The position numbers were made by a program, and so were the translations under genes. Positions 47,697 through 59,796 of a stretch of 64,000 nucleotides of DNA are shown piece by piece. The stretch covers positions 1-64,000 of the forward strand of contig NW_027477521.1 of assembly GCF_051020955.1 (NCBI RefSeq), read 5' to 3'. This DNA comes from Megalopta genalis (Eukaryota; Arthropoda; Insecta; Hymenoptera; Halictidae). How positions within the stretch are numbered: the first letter of the stretch is position 1; every line of letters starts with the position of its first letter. A model generated the notes under the pieces. It was not told the DNA's origin, searched no databases, and saw nothing but the letters and a program-made list of their open reading frames with translations.

Positions 47697-47698
47697 TA

Positions 47699-47809
47699 TA
47701 TACATTTTACGGTGTGAATATGTCGCTTATAACATTGATAATGGTATTAGTAGTGGACAGCACTTTTCATGGTTTTATAATATGCGTACGCAAGATATAT
47801 CGGAGTATA
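47699..47809 (-). other. Remaining Element 2 3' untranslated sequence
   Basis: This short AT-rich stretch between the pol stop and the nested Element 3 continues as 45644-45734 on the other side of Element 3. Nothing else is seen in it. Confidence 0.6.
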
Positions 47810-48523
47810 TTAATAAGTATGTTCGTGAGCTAACGGCATTCCGAAGAAGTCTGGAAATTTTACTCTTCTACCGGAACGTGTTGTCGTTGGTACGTTTGAA
47901 GTGCCTTGTGCTTGTACTTCTGGTTGCAGGTTAGTCTTGTTGTGTTGTGTATTATTGTTTGCGGCATCTTTTAATAAATATGCTGGTTTAAGGCGGTCGA
48001 TGGAGATTTTTGTATGTTTTCCGGTGATATCAAGGGTAAAATATTTTGTTGCGCGGTCGATTACTGTATATGGTCCATCGTATGGTGGCTGTAAGTGTTT
48101 TCTTACCGCGTCATGGCGAACGAAGACTTGTTGCGACGTTGCTAGGTCTTTAAAAATAAAAGGCTTTTTCTCTCCGTGTTTAACCGGAGCTGTTGGTTTA
48201 ATTTCCTTGATATGCTGGCGTAGTTGTTTTACGAAATCATTGGTATCCTGTACTTTATGGTTTTCGAAAAATTCTCCTGGTAAACAGACACTTTCTCCAT
48301 ATACTAGCTCTGTTGAGCTTGCCTGTAGATCTTCTTTGGGTGCTGATCTAATGCCTAATAAAACAATAGGAAGTCGTTGGGTCCATTTGTTGTCTTCATG
48401 ACACATGATTCCTGCTTTGAGTTGCCTATGGAATCGTTCAACCATTCCGTTGGCTTACGGGTGGTATGCAGTTGTCACAAGGTGTGAGGCGCCAATCAAA
48501 CGGGTTAATTCTTTGAATAACTG
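47810..48523 (-). pseudogene. pol: Element 2 integrase C-terminal part, broken
   Basis: This is the end of the pol reading frame, covering the third catalytic residue of integrase (E in NGMVERFHRQ) and the C-terminal DNA-binding region with PPYDGPYTV and a DRLKPAYL tail. An in-frame TAA at 48455-48457 lies 10 nt upstream of the next ATG (48445). A frameshift near 48524-48532 separates this part from the integrase core. The frame ends at 47810. The residues that remain are well conserved, so decay is recent. It is not expected to be translated as part of Pol. Confidence 0.85.
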
Positions 48524-49095
48524 TGAAGTCTTCCTTGGTCGGTTGTTATTCTCGCGGGGACTCCGAAGCGGCTAATCCAGTTCATAAAAACTTTTGCGAC
48601 TGCTTCTGCGGTGATTTCTTCCACTGGCCAGGCTTCGGGCCATTGCGTGAATCGGTCCACGCACGTTACGCAGTACTTGAAACCTTCTGAGGATGTTATC
48701 GGGCCAACTATGTCCATATGAATGTGTTGGAATCTAGCGCTTGGTGTTTCGAATTTGCCTATAGGTGAAGACACGTGCTTAGATATTTTTGATTTTTGGC
48801 ATTGTATGCATGTTCGAACCCATTGTGTGCAATCTTTCCGCATGGATGGCCACACAAACCTTTCTTGGATAAGTTTTATGGTGGCCCGTGTACCTGGGTG
48901 GGCTAATCCATGGATCCGTTGGAAAACCTTCTTGCGGAATGACGGTACGATATAAGGGCGGGCTCTCTGTGTAGAAATATCGCAGTAGATGTTGGCTTTA
49001 CACGGTTCAAAGAAAATAGATTTTAGTTGTAGGTTTGTATCGGATTGCAATAAATGTTGTAGTTCTTCGTCATCGGTTTCTGCTGCGGCGAGAGC
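48505..49095 (-). pseudogene. pol: Element 2 integrase N-terminal and core part, broken
   Basis: The fragment carries the integrase zinc domain (H-x3-H in HGLAH, C-x2-C in CIQC) and the first two catalytic aspartates (HMDIVGP and TTDQG). It is cut off from RNase H by a frameshift at about 49095-49105 and from the catalytic glutamate by a second frameshift shortly after TTDQG, leading to a stop at 48505. In an intact element it would insert the cDNA into the genome; here the catalytic triad is split between frames. Confidence 0.85.
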
Positions 49096-50359
49096 TGCAA
49101 GAAATCTCTTCGATTTCTTCGATTCTGGATAGAGCGTCTGCGACTACATTATTTATGCCCGAAATATGTTTTATGTCCGATGTGAATTGTGAAATGTAAT
49201 CAAAGTAACGGAACTGCCTTGGGGATTTTTCTTTCTTTTGGTTAAAAACATAAGTAAGCGGTTTGTGATCTGTGAATATGGTGAAGTTTCTGCCTTCTAC
49301 AGCGTAAATGAAGTATTTTATGGCTTCGTAAATAGCGAGAAGCTCGCGATCGTACGCGCTATACTTAGCTTGAGTTTTTGTCAGGGGGCGAGAGAAAAAT
49401 CCAAGGGGTTGCCAATCGTTGTTTGTCCTTTGTTGCAAAACGGCTCCTATCGCGTGGTCAGAAGCGTCCACAGTTATTGATAATGGAGCATTTATTGCTG
49501 GATGTACCAACAGCGTGGCGTTGGCTAGGCCTTCTTTTATTGCGACGAAAGCTTGTTTGGCCTCTTCGGTCCAATTGATATGTTTGTTACCTGTCATTTT
49601 TGGACCTGTCAGTAGGCCGTTAAGGGGCTTTTGTCGTGTCGCAGCTGCTGGCAGGAATCGACGGTAGAAGTTAACCATCCCAAGGAAACGGCGTAATTGT
49701 TTTACGGTTGTCGGCTGAGGGAAGTTTTTTACGGCGTCGACCTTATGTTCGGGTGGGCGAGTTCCCTTCTCGTCTACCTGGTAGCCGAGAAATTTGACCT
49801 GAGAGGCTCCGAATACGCATTTGCTTGGGTTTATGACAATGCCATATTCCTTAAATCTTTTGAAAATAATCTCGAGGTGTTGCAGATGTTCGCTCGGGTT
49901 TGCGGAAGCTATTAAAAAATCGTCGAGATAGGCGAAGACGAAATCCAAATCTCGCGTAACTTCGTCTATGAATCTCTGAAAAGTTTGAGCTATCTCGCAA
50001 AGGCCGAAGGGTCCGTATAAATATTCAAATAAACCAAAAGGTGTAATTACGGCGGTTTTTGGAATATCCTCCGCAGCTATCGGTATCTGGTGGTAAGCGC
50101 GCACGAGGTCGATGGTTGAGAAGATTGTTTTCCCGTGTAGATTTTGTGAGAAATCTTCGATGCGTCGTATGGGATATCTATTCGGAATTGTTCGTTTATT
50201 CAACCCGCGGTAGTCTACGCAAGGGCGCCATTCTCCGTTTTTTTTCGTGACCATGTGCAACGGTGATGACCATGGGCTCTTAGAAGGTCGAATAATCCCT
50301 TGCTTGAGCAGCAGGTCAAATTCCGCTTTTGCTGCTTTATAGCGGTCCGGAGCGAGTTG
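49070..50359 (-). pseudogene. pol: Element 2 reverse transcriptase and RNase H, broken upstream and downstream
   Basis: The frame is open for about 430 codons after an in-frame TGA at 50360-50362. It contains reverse transcriptase with FSTIDLVRAYHQIP, the catalytic YLDD at 49919-49930, and RNase H beginning at ITVDASDHAIGAVL. The block before YLDD reads YGPFGLCEIAQTF where the family normally has MPFGL followed by NA, so missense decay is likely too. It ends at 49070 after a frameshift that splits off integrase. The domain calls are certain; function as encoded is unlikely. Confidence 0.88.
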
Positions 50360-50953
50360 TCAGACTTTGTGAGAGATAGGCGTTCCGGGGGTCGTTTCAA
50401 TATGGTGCTCGATACTGTGTTTTGCAGCGCTAGGCGTACCCGCGGGATGTGTTATTTTACTGTATCGTGAAAGTAAGGCGTGATATTGCGTATCGCCGTG
50501 AATTGTCTTGATTGTGACAAATTTGTCCCGTACTATTGAGCCTTGCGTAGTTCGCGATGTTGTGCCATCGACTAAACATCTGTTTTTGATGTCGACGAGT
50601 AACCCAAAATGACCTAGGAAATCCGCGCCGATGATTGGTTTAGCGATATCCGCTACAATAAATCGCCATATTAACTCGCGACGTAGATCGAAGTCGACTC
50701 TCAGCGTAATTGTTCCGTATGTGGGGATCCTTGTACCGTTTGCCGCAAACATTTCGTAATTTGAGCGCGGCGGGTTCGTCGATAAGTACGTCCGAGGGTA
50801 AACGCTCACGTCCGCGCCAGTATCAATAAGGTATTGAGTCCTTGACGCTTTTTCAGTGATAAAAAGGCGGCTTGTAGGGAACTCGTCATATGTTGCCGCG
50901 ATTATTGACGAGGATTTGAGTTTCCCGGATTCGCGGTGCACGGAGAAATGCAT
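50360..50953 (-). pseudogene. pol: Element 2 protease region, ended by an in-frame stop
   Basis: This is an aspartic protease with LIDTGAD, which in the intact Pol would cleave Gag and Pol. The frame is the -1 frame relative to gag and overlaps gag by 52 nt. There is an ATG at 50953, but entry by frameshift at 50920-50926 is more likely. It stops at TGA 50360-50362 in the same frame as the reverse transcriptase downstream, so a single nonsense change truncates Pol before RT. Confidence 0.85.
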
Positions 50954-51702
50954 TTTATGGCTTTATCCGCGAAGCGTGCGTGGTACCAACACATACCTTG
51001 CTTACCACGACTATGGCTACGTTGCCGTGATCTGCCTCGCGTGAAGTTTTTAGTGCGTGGTCGGGCTACTCTTTCGTTTAATATTGCTGTCAGCGTGGCT
51101 ACTTGACGCGTTAAAGCTTCTACTTGCTGCGCCAAATTGTTGTCCGGGGCGGGTGTCCTGTCGATGCTGGCTACGTGTGCTCTCGGTGTGAGTATCACTA
51201 TTTGGTCGGCGAGTAGGCCGAGTTTCTCCAACGTCGTATCCGTGTGCGTAGCGAGGATTGCTCGTACATGCGTCGGCAACCGGTTGAGATATATAGTTCG
51301 AACTATATTGTCCGGCACTGAATTTTCCAGCCCCCTTAGGTACCGCAAAAACTGTGAAGGTTTCCGGTCCCCCATTTCTTCTCGCTCCAGGAGTCGCTGA
51401 AGACGCGATTCGTTCGACTGCGAGAGGCGCGATATGAGCGTCTCTTTCAAAATTTTGAAGGGATTTTCAGCTGGCGGGTTGATAATTAGATCCTGTACCT
51501 CGGTTGCATACTTGGTTTCCAAGTTCGAGGCTGTGTACCAGAACTTTTTATTCTCGCATTTTATTCCCGCTATGAGAAACTGTCCTTCCAGTTGTGCAAA
51601 CCACATAGCTGGTACCTCGGGGGTAAAGTTAGGTACGCGTATATTAATTTAATTTACCTCTACACCGGTGGCGGTAGTTTGGATGGGGCTGGCGTCCGTC
51701 AT
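50902..51702 (-). pseudogene. gag: Element 2 Gag with CHCC motif, early stop
   Basis: The likely start is ATG at 51702-51700. After 17 codons there is an in-frame TAA at 51651-51649, and the same frame then stays open to the natural stop at 50904-50902. The body (MWFAQLEGQF through GDRKPSQFLRYL and RLPTHVRAILA) is the capsid-like domain common in insect Gypsy Gags (DUF7041-like, by resemblance). A basic RGRSRQRSHSRG stretch precedes the zinc motif C-x2-H-x9-C-x3-C (CWYHARFADKAIKCISPC). About 266 residues without the stop, a normal size for the CsRn1 group. The early stop would prevent Gag production unless translation restarts at the ATG at 51606. Confidence 0.85.
50920..50926 (-). promoter_or_regulatory. 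Element 2 -1 frameshift heptamer GGGAAAC
   Basis: On the - strand GGGAAAC sits in gag phase as G-GGA-AAC, 15 nt before the gag stop codon and inside the gag/pol overlap. This heptamer is a known retroviral -1 slippery sequence. A -1 slip here leads exactly into the protease frame. Confidence 0.7.
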
Positions 51703-51838
51703 TTCGTATGAATTAAAAAAAATAAAGTTCACACTGTTTGTATAACACCACTCGGATCGCGAAGTTCGTATGTTGCCGAACGAGATGTCACTAAGAGTTA
51801 CTAAGTTCTCGGTTATCACGCACTCGCGGTACTCTCGG

Positions 51839-51856
51839 ATCACGTCGGGGTCACCA
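51839..51856 (-). promoter_or_regulatory. Element 2 primer-binding site (tRNA-Trp type)
   Basis: The - strand reads TGGTGACCCCGACGTGAT, complementary to the conserved 3' end of eukaryotic tRNA-Trp including CCA. It lies three bases inside the 5' LTR. tRNA-Trp priming is characteristic of the CsRn1 group. Confidence 0.88.
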
Positions 51857-51859
51857 GTT

Positions 51860-52308
51860 TGTCGCAGGGGTTACTGCGACGGTTTGTATAAAATAATCCG
51901 AGAGTTTTTTTGGTTTTTATATAACGAGAACTTTAATATAACTTGTAACAAAGGCGATGAGGTACAGTGTGTAGAAGGTAAAGGTAAACGAGTGACGGAT
52001 GATACAGAAATATGGACACGTTGAGAGTCGGAGGAAAACTTGCTAACTGACTTCTCTCGGTCGAGAGGTCCTCGTATTTATTGGTAGGGAAAGTCCTTGA
52101 AATTGTTAAGGGAAAGTCCTCGGGAAGGGCGAAGGCCTTTCCCGAAGATTTTCCGACCGGGGTGATCCGGGACCTATGGTCCGAAGCTGTGTCCCAACGT
52201 TTTTATTGTTTTATTGCGGGGTGTACGCCTTGCGTCGAGAAAACCCGAAAAAGGCATGTGTACACCCCGCTTTTGAAGGACGTGTCTTTTTATGTCTGGT
52301 CCGCCACA
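51860..52308 (-). repeat. Element 2 5' LTR (right copy)
   Basis: This 449-bp LTR is the partner of 45196-45643. On the coding strand it starts TGTGGCGGAC and ends CCTGCGACA. About 1.1-1.3 percent divergence from the other LTR (five substitutions, one indel by eye) shows the insertion is older than Element 1. AATAAA on the - strand lies at 52077-52082. Confidence 0.93.
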
Positions 52309-52312
52309 ATTT
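52309..52312. other. Probable target-site duplication of Element 2, right (ATTT)
   Basis: This matches ATTT at 45190-45193 and continues directly into the satellite core (ATTTGAAGCTA). Confidence 0.55.
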
Positions 52313-55300
52313 GAAGCTAAACTTTCTATATTCTATTGATTTGAAGCTAAACCTTCTACCTCTTATTGAATTGAAGCTAAACCTTCTACATCGCATTGAT
52401 TTGAAGATAAATCATGTGTTTCGCATGGATTTGAAGCTAACTCGTTAGTTTCGCATGCAGTTGTAGCTAAATAATGAATATCACAAGTATTTGTAGCTAA
52501 ACCATTTGATTCGCATGGATTTGAAGCTAAGCCTTCTACTTCGCATTAATTGGAAGATAAATCACGTGTTTTGCATGGATTTGAAGCTAAACCTTCTACA
52601 TCGCATTGATTTGAAGCTAAATCATGTGTTTCGCATTGATTTGAAGCTAAATCATGTGTTTCGCATGCAGTTGAAGCTAAATCATGTCTTTCACATGTAT
52701 TTGAAGATGAAACATTTGAATTGCATTGATTTGAACCCGAGCCTTCTACTTCGCACTGATTTGCAGCTAAATAATGTGTTTCGCATGGATTTGAAGCTAA
52801 TCCTTCTACAACGCATTGATTTGCAGCTAAATCACGTGTTTTGCATGGATTTGATGCTAACTTGTTTGTTTCCCCTGCATTTGAAGCTATATCAGTTATA
52901 TCAGAAGTATCTGATGCTAAATCATTTGTTTCGCATGGATTTGAAGCTAAACCTTCTACATCGCATTGATTTGAATCTAAATCATGTGTATCGCATGGAT
53001 TTTGAAGCTAACACGATTGATTAGTCTTCATTTGAAGCTATATCACTTACACCCCATGTGTTTGAAGCTATATCATTTGTTTCGCATGGATTTGAAGCTA
53101 AACCTACTTCATCGCATTGATTTGCAGCTAAATCATGTGTTTCGCATGGATTTGAAGCTAACTCGTTCGTTGCGCATGCAGTTAAATCTAAATAACGTAT
53201 ATCACAAGTATTTGAAGCTAAACCATTTGATTCGCATGGATTTGAAGCTAAGCCTTCTACTTCGCATTAATTGGAAGATAAATCACGTGTTTTGCATGGA
53301 TTTGAAGCTAAACCTTCTACATCGCATTGATTTGAAGCTAAATCATGTGTTTTGCATGCAGTTGAAGCTCAATCTTGTCATTCACAAGTATTTGAAGATG
53401 AACCATTTGAATCACATTGATTTGAACCCGAGCCTTCTACTTCGCACTGATTTGCAGCTGAATAATGTGTTTCGCATGGATTTGAAGCTAAACCTTCTAC
53501 ATCGCATTGATTTGCAGCTGAATCATGTGTTTCGTATGGAATTGAAGCTAACTTGTTCGTTTCGCCTGTATTCGAAGCTATATCACTTATATCGCAGTAT
53601 TTGAAGCTATATCATGTGTTACGCTTGGACTTGAAGCTAAACCTTCTACATCGCATTGATTTGAAGCTAAATCAAGTGTCTCGCATGGAATTGAAGCTAC
53701 CACGTTTGTTCCTACAGCTTCTGAAGCTATATCACTTATATCGCAAGTATTTGAATCTAAATCATATGTGTCGGATGGATTTGAAGCTGAACCTACTACA
53801 TCGCATTGATTTGAAGCTAAATCTTGTGTATCGCATGGATTTCAAGCTAAACCTTCTACATCGTATTAATTAGAAGCTAAATCATGTATATAGCACGGAT
53901 TTGAAGGTAACTCGTTTGTTTCGCATGCAGTTGTAGCTAAATAATGTATATCACAAGCATTTGTAGCTAAACCATTTGTTTTGCATGGATTTGAAGCTAA
54001 GCCTTCTACTTCGCATTCATTTGAAGCTAAATCATTTCTTTCGCATGGATTTGAATCTAAGCATTGTACTTCGAATTGATTTGAAGGTAAATCATGTGTT
54101 TCGTATGGATTTGAAGCTGAACCTTCTACATCGCATTGATTTGAAGCTAAATCTTGTGTATCGCATGGATTTGAAGCTAAACCTTCCACATCGCATTGAT
54201 TTGAAGCTAAATCATGTGTATCGCGTGGATTTCAAGCTAACTCGTTCGTTTCGCATGCAGTTGTAGCTAAATAATGTATATCACAAGTATTTGTAGCTAA
54301 ACCATTTGTTTTGCATGGATTTGAAGCTAATTCTTCTACTTCGCATTCATTTGAAGCTAAATCATTTGTTTCGCATGGTTTTGAATCTAAGCATTGTACT
54401 TCGAATTGATTTGAAGCTAAATCATGTGTCTCGCATGTAATTGAAGCTACCACGTTTGTTCCTACAGCTTCTGAAGCTATATCACTTATATCGCAAGTAT
54501 TTGAAGCTAAATCATATGTGTCGCATGGATTTGAAGCTGAACCTTCTACATCGCATTGATTTGAAGCTAAATCTTGTGTAATGCATGGATTTGAAGCTAA
54601 ACCTTCTACATCGCATTGATTTGAAGCTAAACCTACTATATTCTGTTGATTTGAAGCTAAACCTTCAACCTCTTATTGATTTGAAGCTAAACCTTCTACA
54701 TCGCATTGATTTGAAGCTAAATCATGCGTTTCGTATGGATTTGAAGCTAACTCGATCGTTTCGCCTGCAGTTGAACATACATCACTTATATCGCAAGTAT
54801 TTGAAGCTAAATCATGTATATCGCGTGGATTTTGAAGCTAACTCGTTTCATTAGTCTGCATTTGAAGCTATATCACTTATACCCCAAGTGTTTGAAGCTA
54901 AATCATTTGTTTCGCGTGGATTTGAAGCGAAACCTTCTACATCACATTGATTTGAAGCTAAATCTTGTGTATCGCATGGATTTGAAGCTAAACCGTTCAC
55001 ATCGCATTGATTTGAAGCTAAATCATGTGTATCGCATGGATTTGAAGCTAACTCGTTCGTTTCGCATGCATTTGTAGCTAAATAATGTATATCGCAAGTT
55101 TTTGTAGCTAAACCATTTGTTTTGCATGGATTTGAAGCTAAGCCTTCTACTTCGCATTCATTTGAAGCTAAATCATTTGTTTCGCATGGATTTGAATCTA
55201 AGCATTGTACTTCGAATTGATTTGAAGCTAAATCATGTGTTTCGTATGGATTTGTAGCTGAACCTTCTACATCGCATTGATTTGAAACTAAATCATGTGT

Positions 55301-58300
55301 CTCGCATGGAATTGAAGCTACCTCGTTTGTTCCTACAGCTTTTGAAGCTATATCACTTATATCGGAAGTATTTGAAGCTAAATTATATGTGTCGCATGGA
55401 TTTGAAGCTGAACCTACTACATTGCATTGATTTGAAGCTAAATCATGTGTATCGCATGGATTTGGAGTTAACTCGTTTGTTTCGCATGCAGTTGTAGCTA
55501 AATAATGTTTATCACAAGTATTTGTAGTTAAACTATTTGTTTCGCATGGATTTGAATCTAAGCATTGTGCTTCGAATTGATTTGCAGCTAAATAATGTGT
55601 TTCGCATGGATTTGAAGCTAATCCTTCTACATCGCATTGATTTGAAGCTAAACCTACTATATTCTATTGATTTGAAGCTAAACCTTCTACCTCTTATTGA
55701 TTTGAAGCTAAACCTTCTACATCGCATTGATTTGAAGATAAATCGTGTGATTCGCATGGATTTGAAGCTAACTAGTTAGTTTCGCATGCAGTTGTAGATT
55801 AATAATGTATATCGCAAGTATTTGTAGCTAAAACATTTGTTTCGCATGGATTTCAAGCAACGCCATCTACTTCGCATTGATTTGAAGCTAAATCATTTGT
55901 TTCGCATGGAATTGAAGCTACCGCGTTTGTTCCTCCTGCTTTTGAAGCTATATCACTTATATCGCATGGATTTGAAGCTGAACCTTCTACATCGAATTGA
56001 TTTGAAGCTAAGTCATGTGTTTCGTATGGATTTGAAGCTAAACCTTCTACATCACATTGATTTGCAGCTAAATCATGCGTTTCGTATGGATTTGAAGCTA
56101 ACTCGTTCGTTTCGCCTGCAGTTGAACCTACATCACTTATATCGCAAGTATTTGAAGCTAAATCATGTATATCGCGTGGATTTTGAAGCTAACTCGTTTC
56201 ATTAGTCTGCATTTGAAGCTATATCACTTATACCCCAAGTGTTTGAAGCTAAATCATTTGTTTCGCGTGGATTTGAAGCGAAACCTTCTACATCGCATTG
56301 ATTTGAAGCTAAATCATGTGTTTCGCATGGATTTGGAGCTAACTCGTTCTTTGCGCATGCAGTTAAATCTAAATAACGTATATCACAAGTATTTGAAGCT
56401 AAACCATTTGATTCGCATGGATTTGAAGCTAAGCCTGCTACTTCGCATTAATTGGAAGATAAATCACGTGTTTTGCATGGATTTGAAGCTAAACCTTCTA
56501 CATCGCATTGATCTGAAGCTAAATCATGTGTTTCGCATTGATTTGAAGCTAACTCGTTCGTTTTGCTTGCAGTTGAATCTACATCACTTGTATCGCAAGT
56601 GTTTGAAGCTAAATCATGTGTATCGCGTGGAATTGAAGCTACCTCGTTTGTTCCTACAGCTTTTAAAGCTATATCACTTATATCGCAAGTATTTGAAGCT
56701 AAATCATATGTGTCGCATGGATTTGAAGCTGAACCTACTACATCGCATTGACTTGAAGCTAAATCTTGTGTATGGCATGGATTTGAAGCTAAACCTTCTA
56801 CATCACATTGATTTGCAGCTAAATCATATGTGTCGCATGGATTTGAAGCTGAACCTACTGCATCGCATTGATTTGAAGATAAATCATGTGTATCGCGTGG
56901 ATTTTGAAACTAACTCGTTTGATTAGTCTGCATTTGAAGCTATATCACTTATACCCCAAGTGTTTGAAGCTAAATCATTTGTTTCGCGTGGATTAGAAGC
57001 TAAACCTTCTACATCACATTGATTTGCAGCTAAATCATGTGTTTCGCATGGATTTGAAGCTAACTCGTTCGTTTCGCCTGCAGTTGAATCTACATCACTT
57101 ATATCGCTAGTATTTGAAGCTAAATCATATGTGTCGCATGGATTTGAAGCTGAACCTACTACATCGCATTGATTTGAAGCTAAATCTTGTGTATCGCATG
57201 GATTTGAAGCTAAACCTTCTACATCGCATTGATTTGTAGCTAAATCATTTGTTTCGCATGGATTTGAATCTAAGCCTTGTCCTTCGAATTGTTTTGAAGC
57301 AAAATCATGTGTTTCGTATGGATTTGAAGCTAAACCTTCTACATCACATTGATTTGAAGCTAAACCTTCTACATTCTCTTGATGTGAAGCTAAACCTTCT
57401 TCCTCTTATTGTTTTGAAGCTAAACCTTCTACATCGCATTGATTAGAAGTTAAATCATGTGTCGCGCATGGATTTGAAGCTAACTCGTTAGTTTCGCATG
57501 CAGTTGTAGCTAAATAATGTATATCACAAGTATTCGTAGCTAAACCATTTGTTTTGCATGGATTTGAAGATAAGTCTTCTACTTCGCATTCATTTGAAGC
57601 TAAATCATTTGTTTCGCATGGATTCGAATCTAAGCATTGTACTTCGAATTGATTTGAAGCTAAATCATGTGTTTCGTATGGATTTGAAGCTACGCCTTCT
57701 ACTTCGCATTGATTTGAAGCTACCTCGTTTGTTCCTACAGCTTTTCAAGCTATATCACTTATATCGCAAGTATTTGAAGCTAAATCATATGTGTCGCATG
57801 GATTTGAAGCTGGATCTTCTACATCGCATTGATTTGAAGCTAAATCTTGTGTATCACATGGATTCGAAGCTAAACCTTCTACATCACATTGATTCGCAGC
57901 TAAATCATGTGTTTCGCATGGATTTGAAGCTAAACCTTCTACATCGCATTGAATTGCAGCTGAATCATGTGTTTCGCATGGATTTGAAGCTAGCACGTTC
58001 GTTTCGCCTGTATTCGAAGCTATATCACTTATATCGCAAGTATTTGAAGCTAAATCATGTGTTACGCTTGGACTTGAAGCTAAACCTTCTACATCGCATT
58101 GATTTGAAGCTAAATCATGTGTCTGCATGGAATTGAAGCTATCTCGTTTGTTCCTACAGCTTTTGAAGCTATATCACTTATATCGCAAGTATTTGAGCTA
58201 AATCATATGTGTCGCATGGATTTGCAGCAGAACCTACTACATCGCATTGATTTGAAGCTAAATCTTGTGTATCGCATGGATTTGAAGCTAAACCTTCCAC

Positions 58301-59796
58301 ATCACATTCATTTGAAACTAAATCATGTTTTTCGCATGGATTTGAAGCTAACTCGTACGTTTGGCCTCCAGTTGAACCTACATCACTTATACCCAAAGTG
58401 TTGAAGCTAAATCATTTGTTTCGCGTGGATTTGAAGCTAAACCTTCTACATCGCATTGATTTGAAGCTAAATCATGTGTATCGCATGGATTTGAAGCTAA
58501 CTCTTTTTTTTCGTATGTAGTTGTAGCTAAATAATGTATATCACAAGTATTTGTAGCTAAACCATTTGTTTTGCATGGATGAAGCTAAGCCTTCTACTTC
58601 GCATTCAATTGAAGCTAAATCATGTGTTTCGAATGGATTTGAAGCTAACTCGTTTGTTTCGCATTCAGTTGTAGCTAAATAATGTATATCACAAGTATTT
58701 GTAGCTAAACCATTTGTTTCACATGGATTTGAAACTAAGCCTTCTACTTCGCATTAATTGCAAGTTAAATCACGTCTTTTGCATGGATTTGAAGCTAACT
58801 CGTTTGTTCCGCATGCAGTTGTAGCTAAATAATGTATATCACAAGTATTTGTAGCTAAGCCATTTGTTTCGCATGGATTTGAAGCTAAGCCTTCTACTTC
58901 GCATTGATTTGAAGCTAAATCATTTGTTTCGCATGGAATTGAAGCCACCTCGTTTGTTCCTCCAGCTTTTGAAGCTATATCACTTATATCGCAAGTATTT
59001 GAAGCTAAATCATATGTGTCGCATGGATTTGAAGCTGAACCTTCTACGTCGCATTGATTTGAAGCTAAATCTTGTGTATCGCATGGATTTGACGCTAAAC
59101 CTTCTACATCACATTGATTTGCAGCTAAATCATGTGAATCGCATGGATTTGAAGCTAACTCGTTCGTTTCGCCTGCAGTTGAATCTACATCACTTATATC
59201 GCAAGTATTTGAAGCTAAATCATGCGTTTCGCATGGATTTGAAGCAAACTCGTTTGTTCCGCATGCAGTTGTAGCTAAATAATGTATATCACAAGTATTT
59301 CTATCTAATCCATTTGTTCCGCATGGATCTGAAGCTAAGCCTTCTACTTCGCATTGATTGAAGTTAAATCATTTATTTCGCATGGAATTGAAGCTTCCTC
59401 GTTTGTTCCTCCAGCTTTTGAAGCTATATCACTTGTATCGCAAGTATTTGAAGCTGAATCATATGTGTGGCATGGATTTGAAGCTGAACCTTCTACATCG
59501 CATTGATTTCAAGCTAAATCATGTGTCTCGAATGGAATTGAAGCTACCTCGTTTGTTCCTACAGCTTTTGAAGCTATATCACTTATATCGCAAGTATTGG
59601 AAGCTAAATCATATGTGTCGCATGGATTTGAAGCTAAACCTACATCGCATTGATTTGAAACTAAATCAAGTGTTTCGCTTCTATTTGAAGACAAATCATT
59701 TGTTTCGTCTGCATTTGAAGCTATATTACTTATATCGCAATTATCTGAGTCTAAATCATCTGTGTCTCATGGATTTGCAGCTAAACCTTCTACATA

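Larger units (their letters stand above)
45735..47698. mobile_element. Element 3: foldback (long inverted repeat) element nested in Element 2
   Basis: The element proper is 45737-47696 (1,960 bp), flanked by TA on each side (45735-45736 and 47697-47698). It starts CAGGGTGTCCCAC and ends with the exact reverse complement. Paired positions sum to 93450 over nearly the whole length, so it is one large palindrome centred at about 46725. The arms appear perfectly complementary except for a 17-nt segment (45764-45780) missing from the right arm. The central 210 bp is an imperfect palindrome. No transposase is encoded; short ORFs are mirrored between arms. TA duplication and short termini suggest mobilisation by a Tc1/mariner-type transposase in trans, which is an inference. 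It lies in the 3' untranslated part of Element 2 and breaks no coding region. Confidence 0.9.
45196..52308 (-). mobile_element. Element 2: degenerate Ty3/Gypsy retrotransposon, CsRn1/Kabuki-like
   Basis: The element is 7,113 bp, of which about 1,962 bp is a later nested insertion plus its TA, so the original was about 5.15 kb. It reads right to left: 5' LTR 51860-52308, primer-binding site, gag, pol (PR, RT, RNase H, IN), polypurine tract, 3' LTR 45196-45643. The tRNA-Trp-type primer site and a Gag with a CHCC instead of a CCHC zinc motif are the known combination of the CsRn1 group of Ty3/Gypsy, to which insect Kabuki belongs. The LTRs differ by about five substitutions and one indel. Gag has one stop and pol has two stops and two frameshifts, so it cannot act alone. 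Confidence 0.93.
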
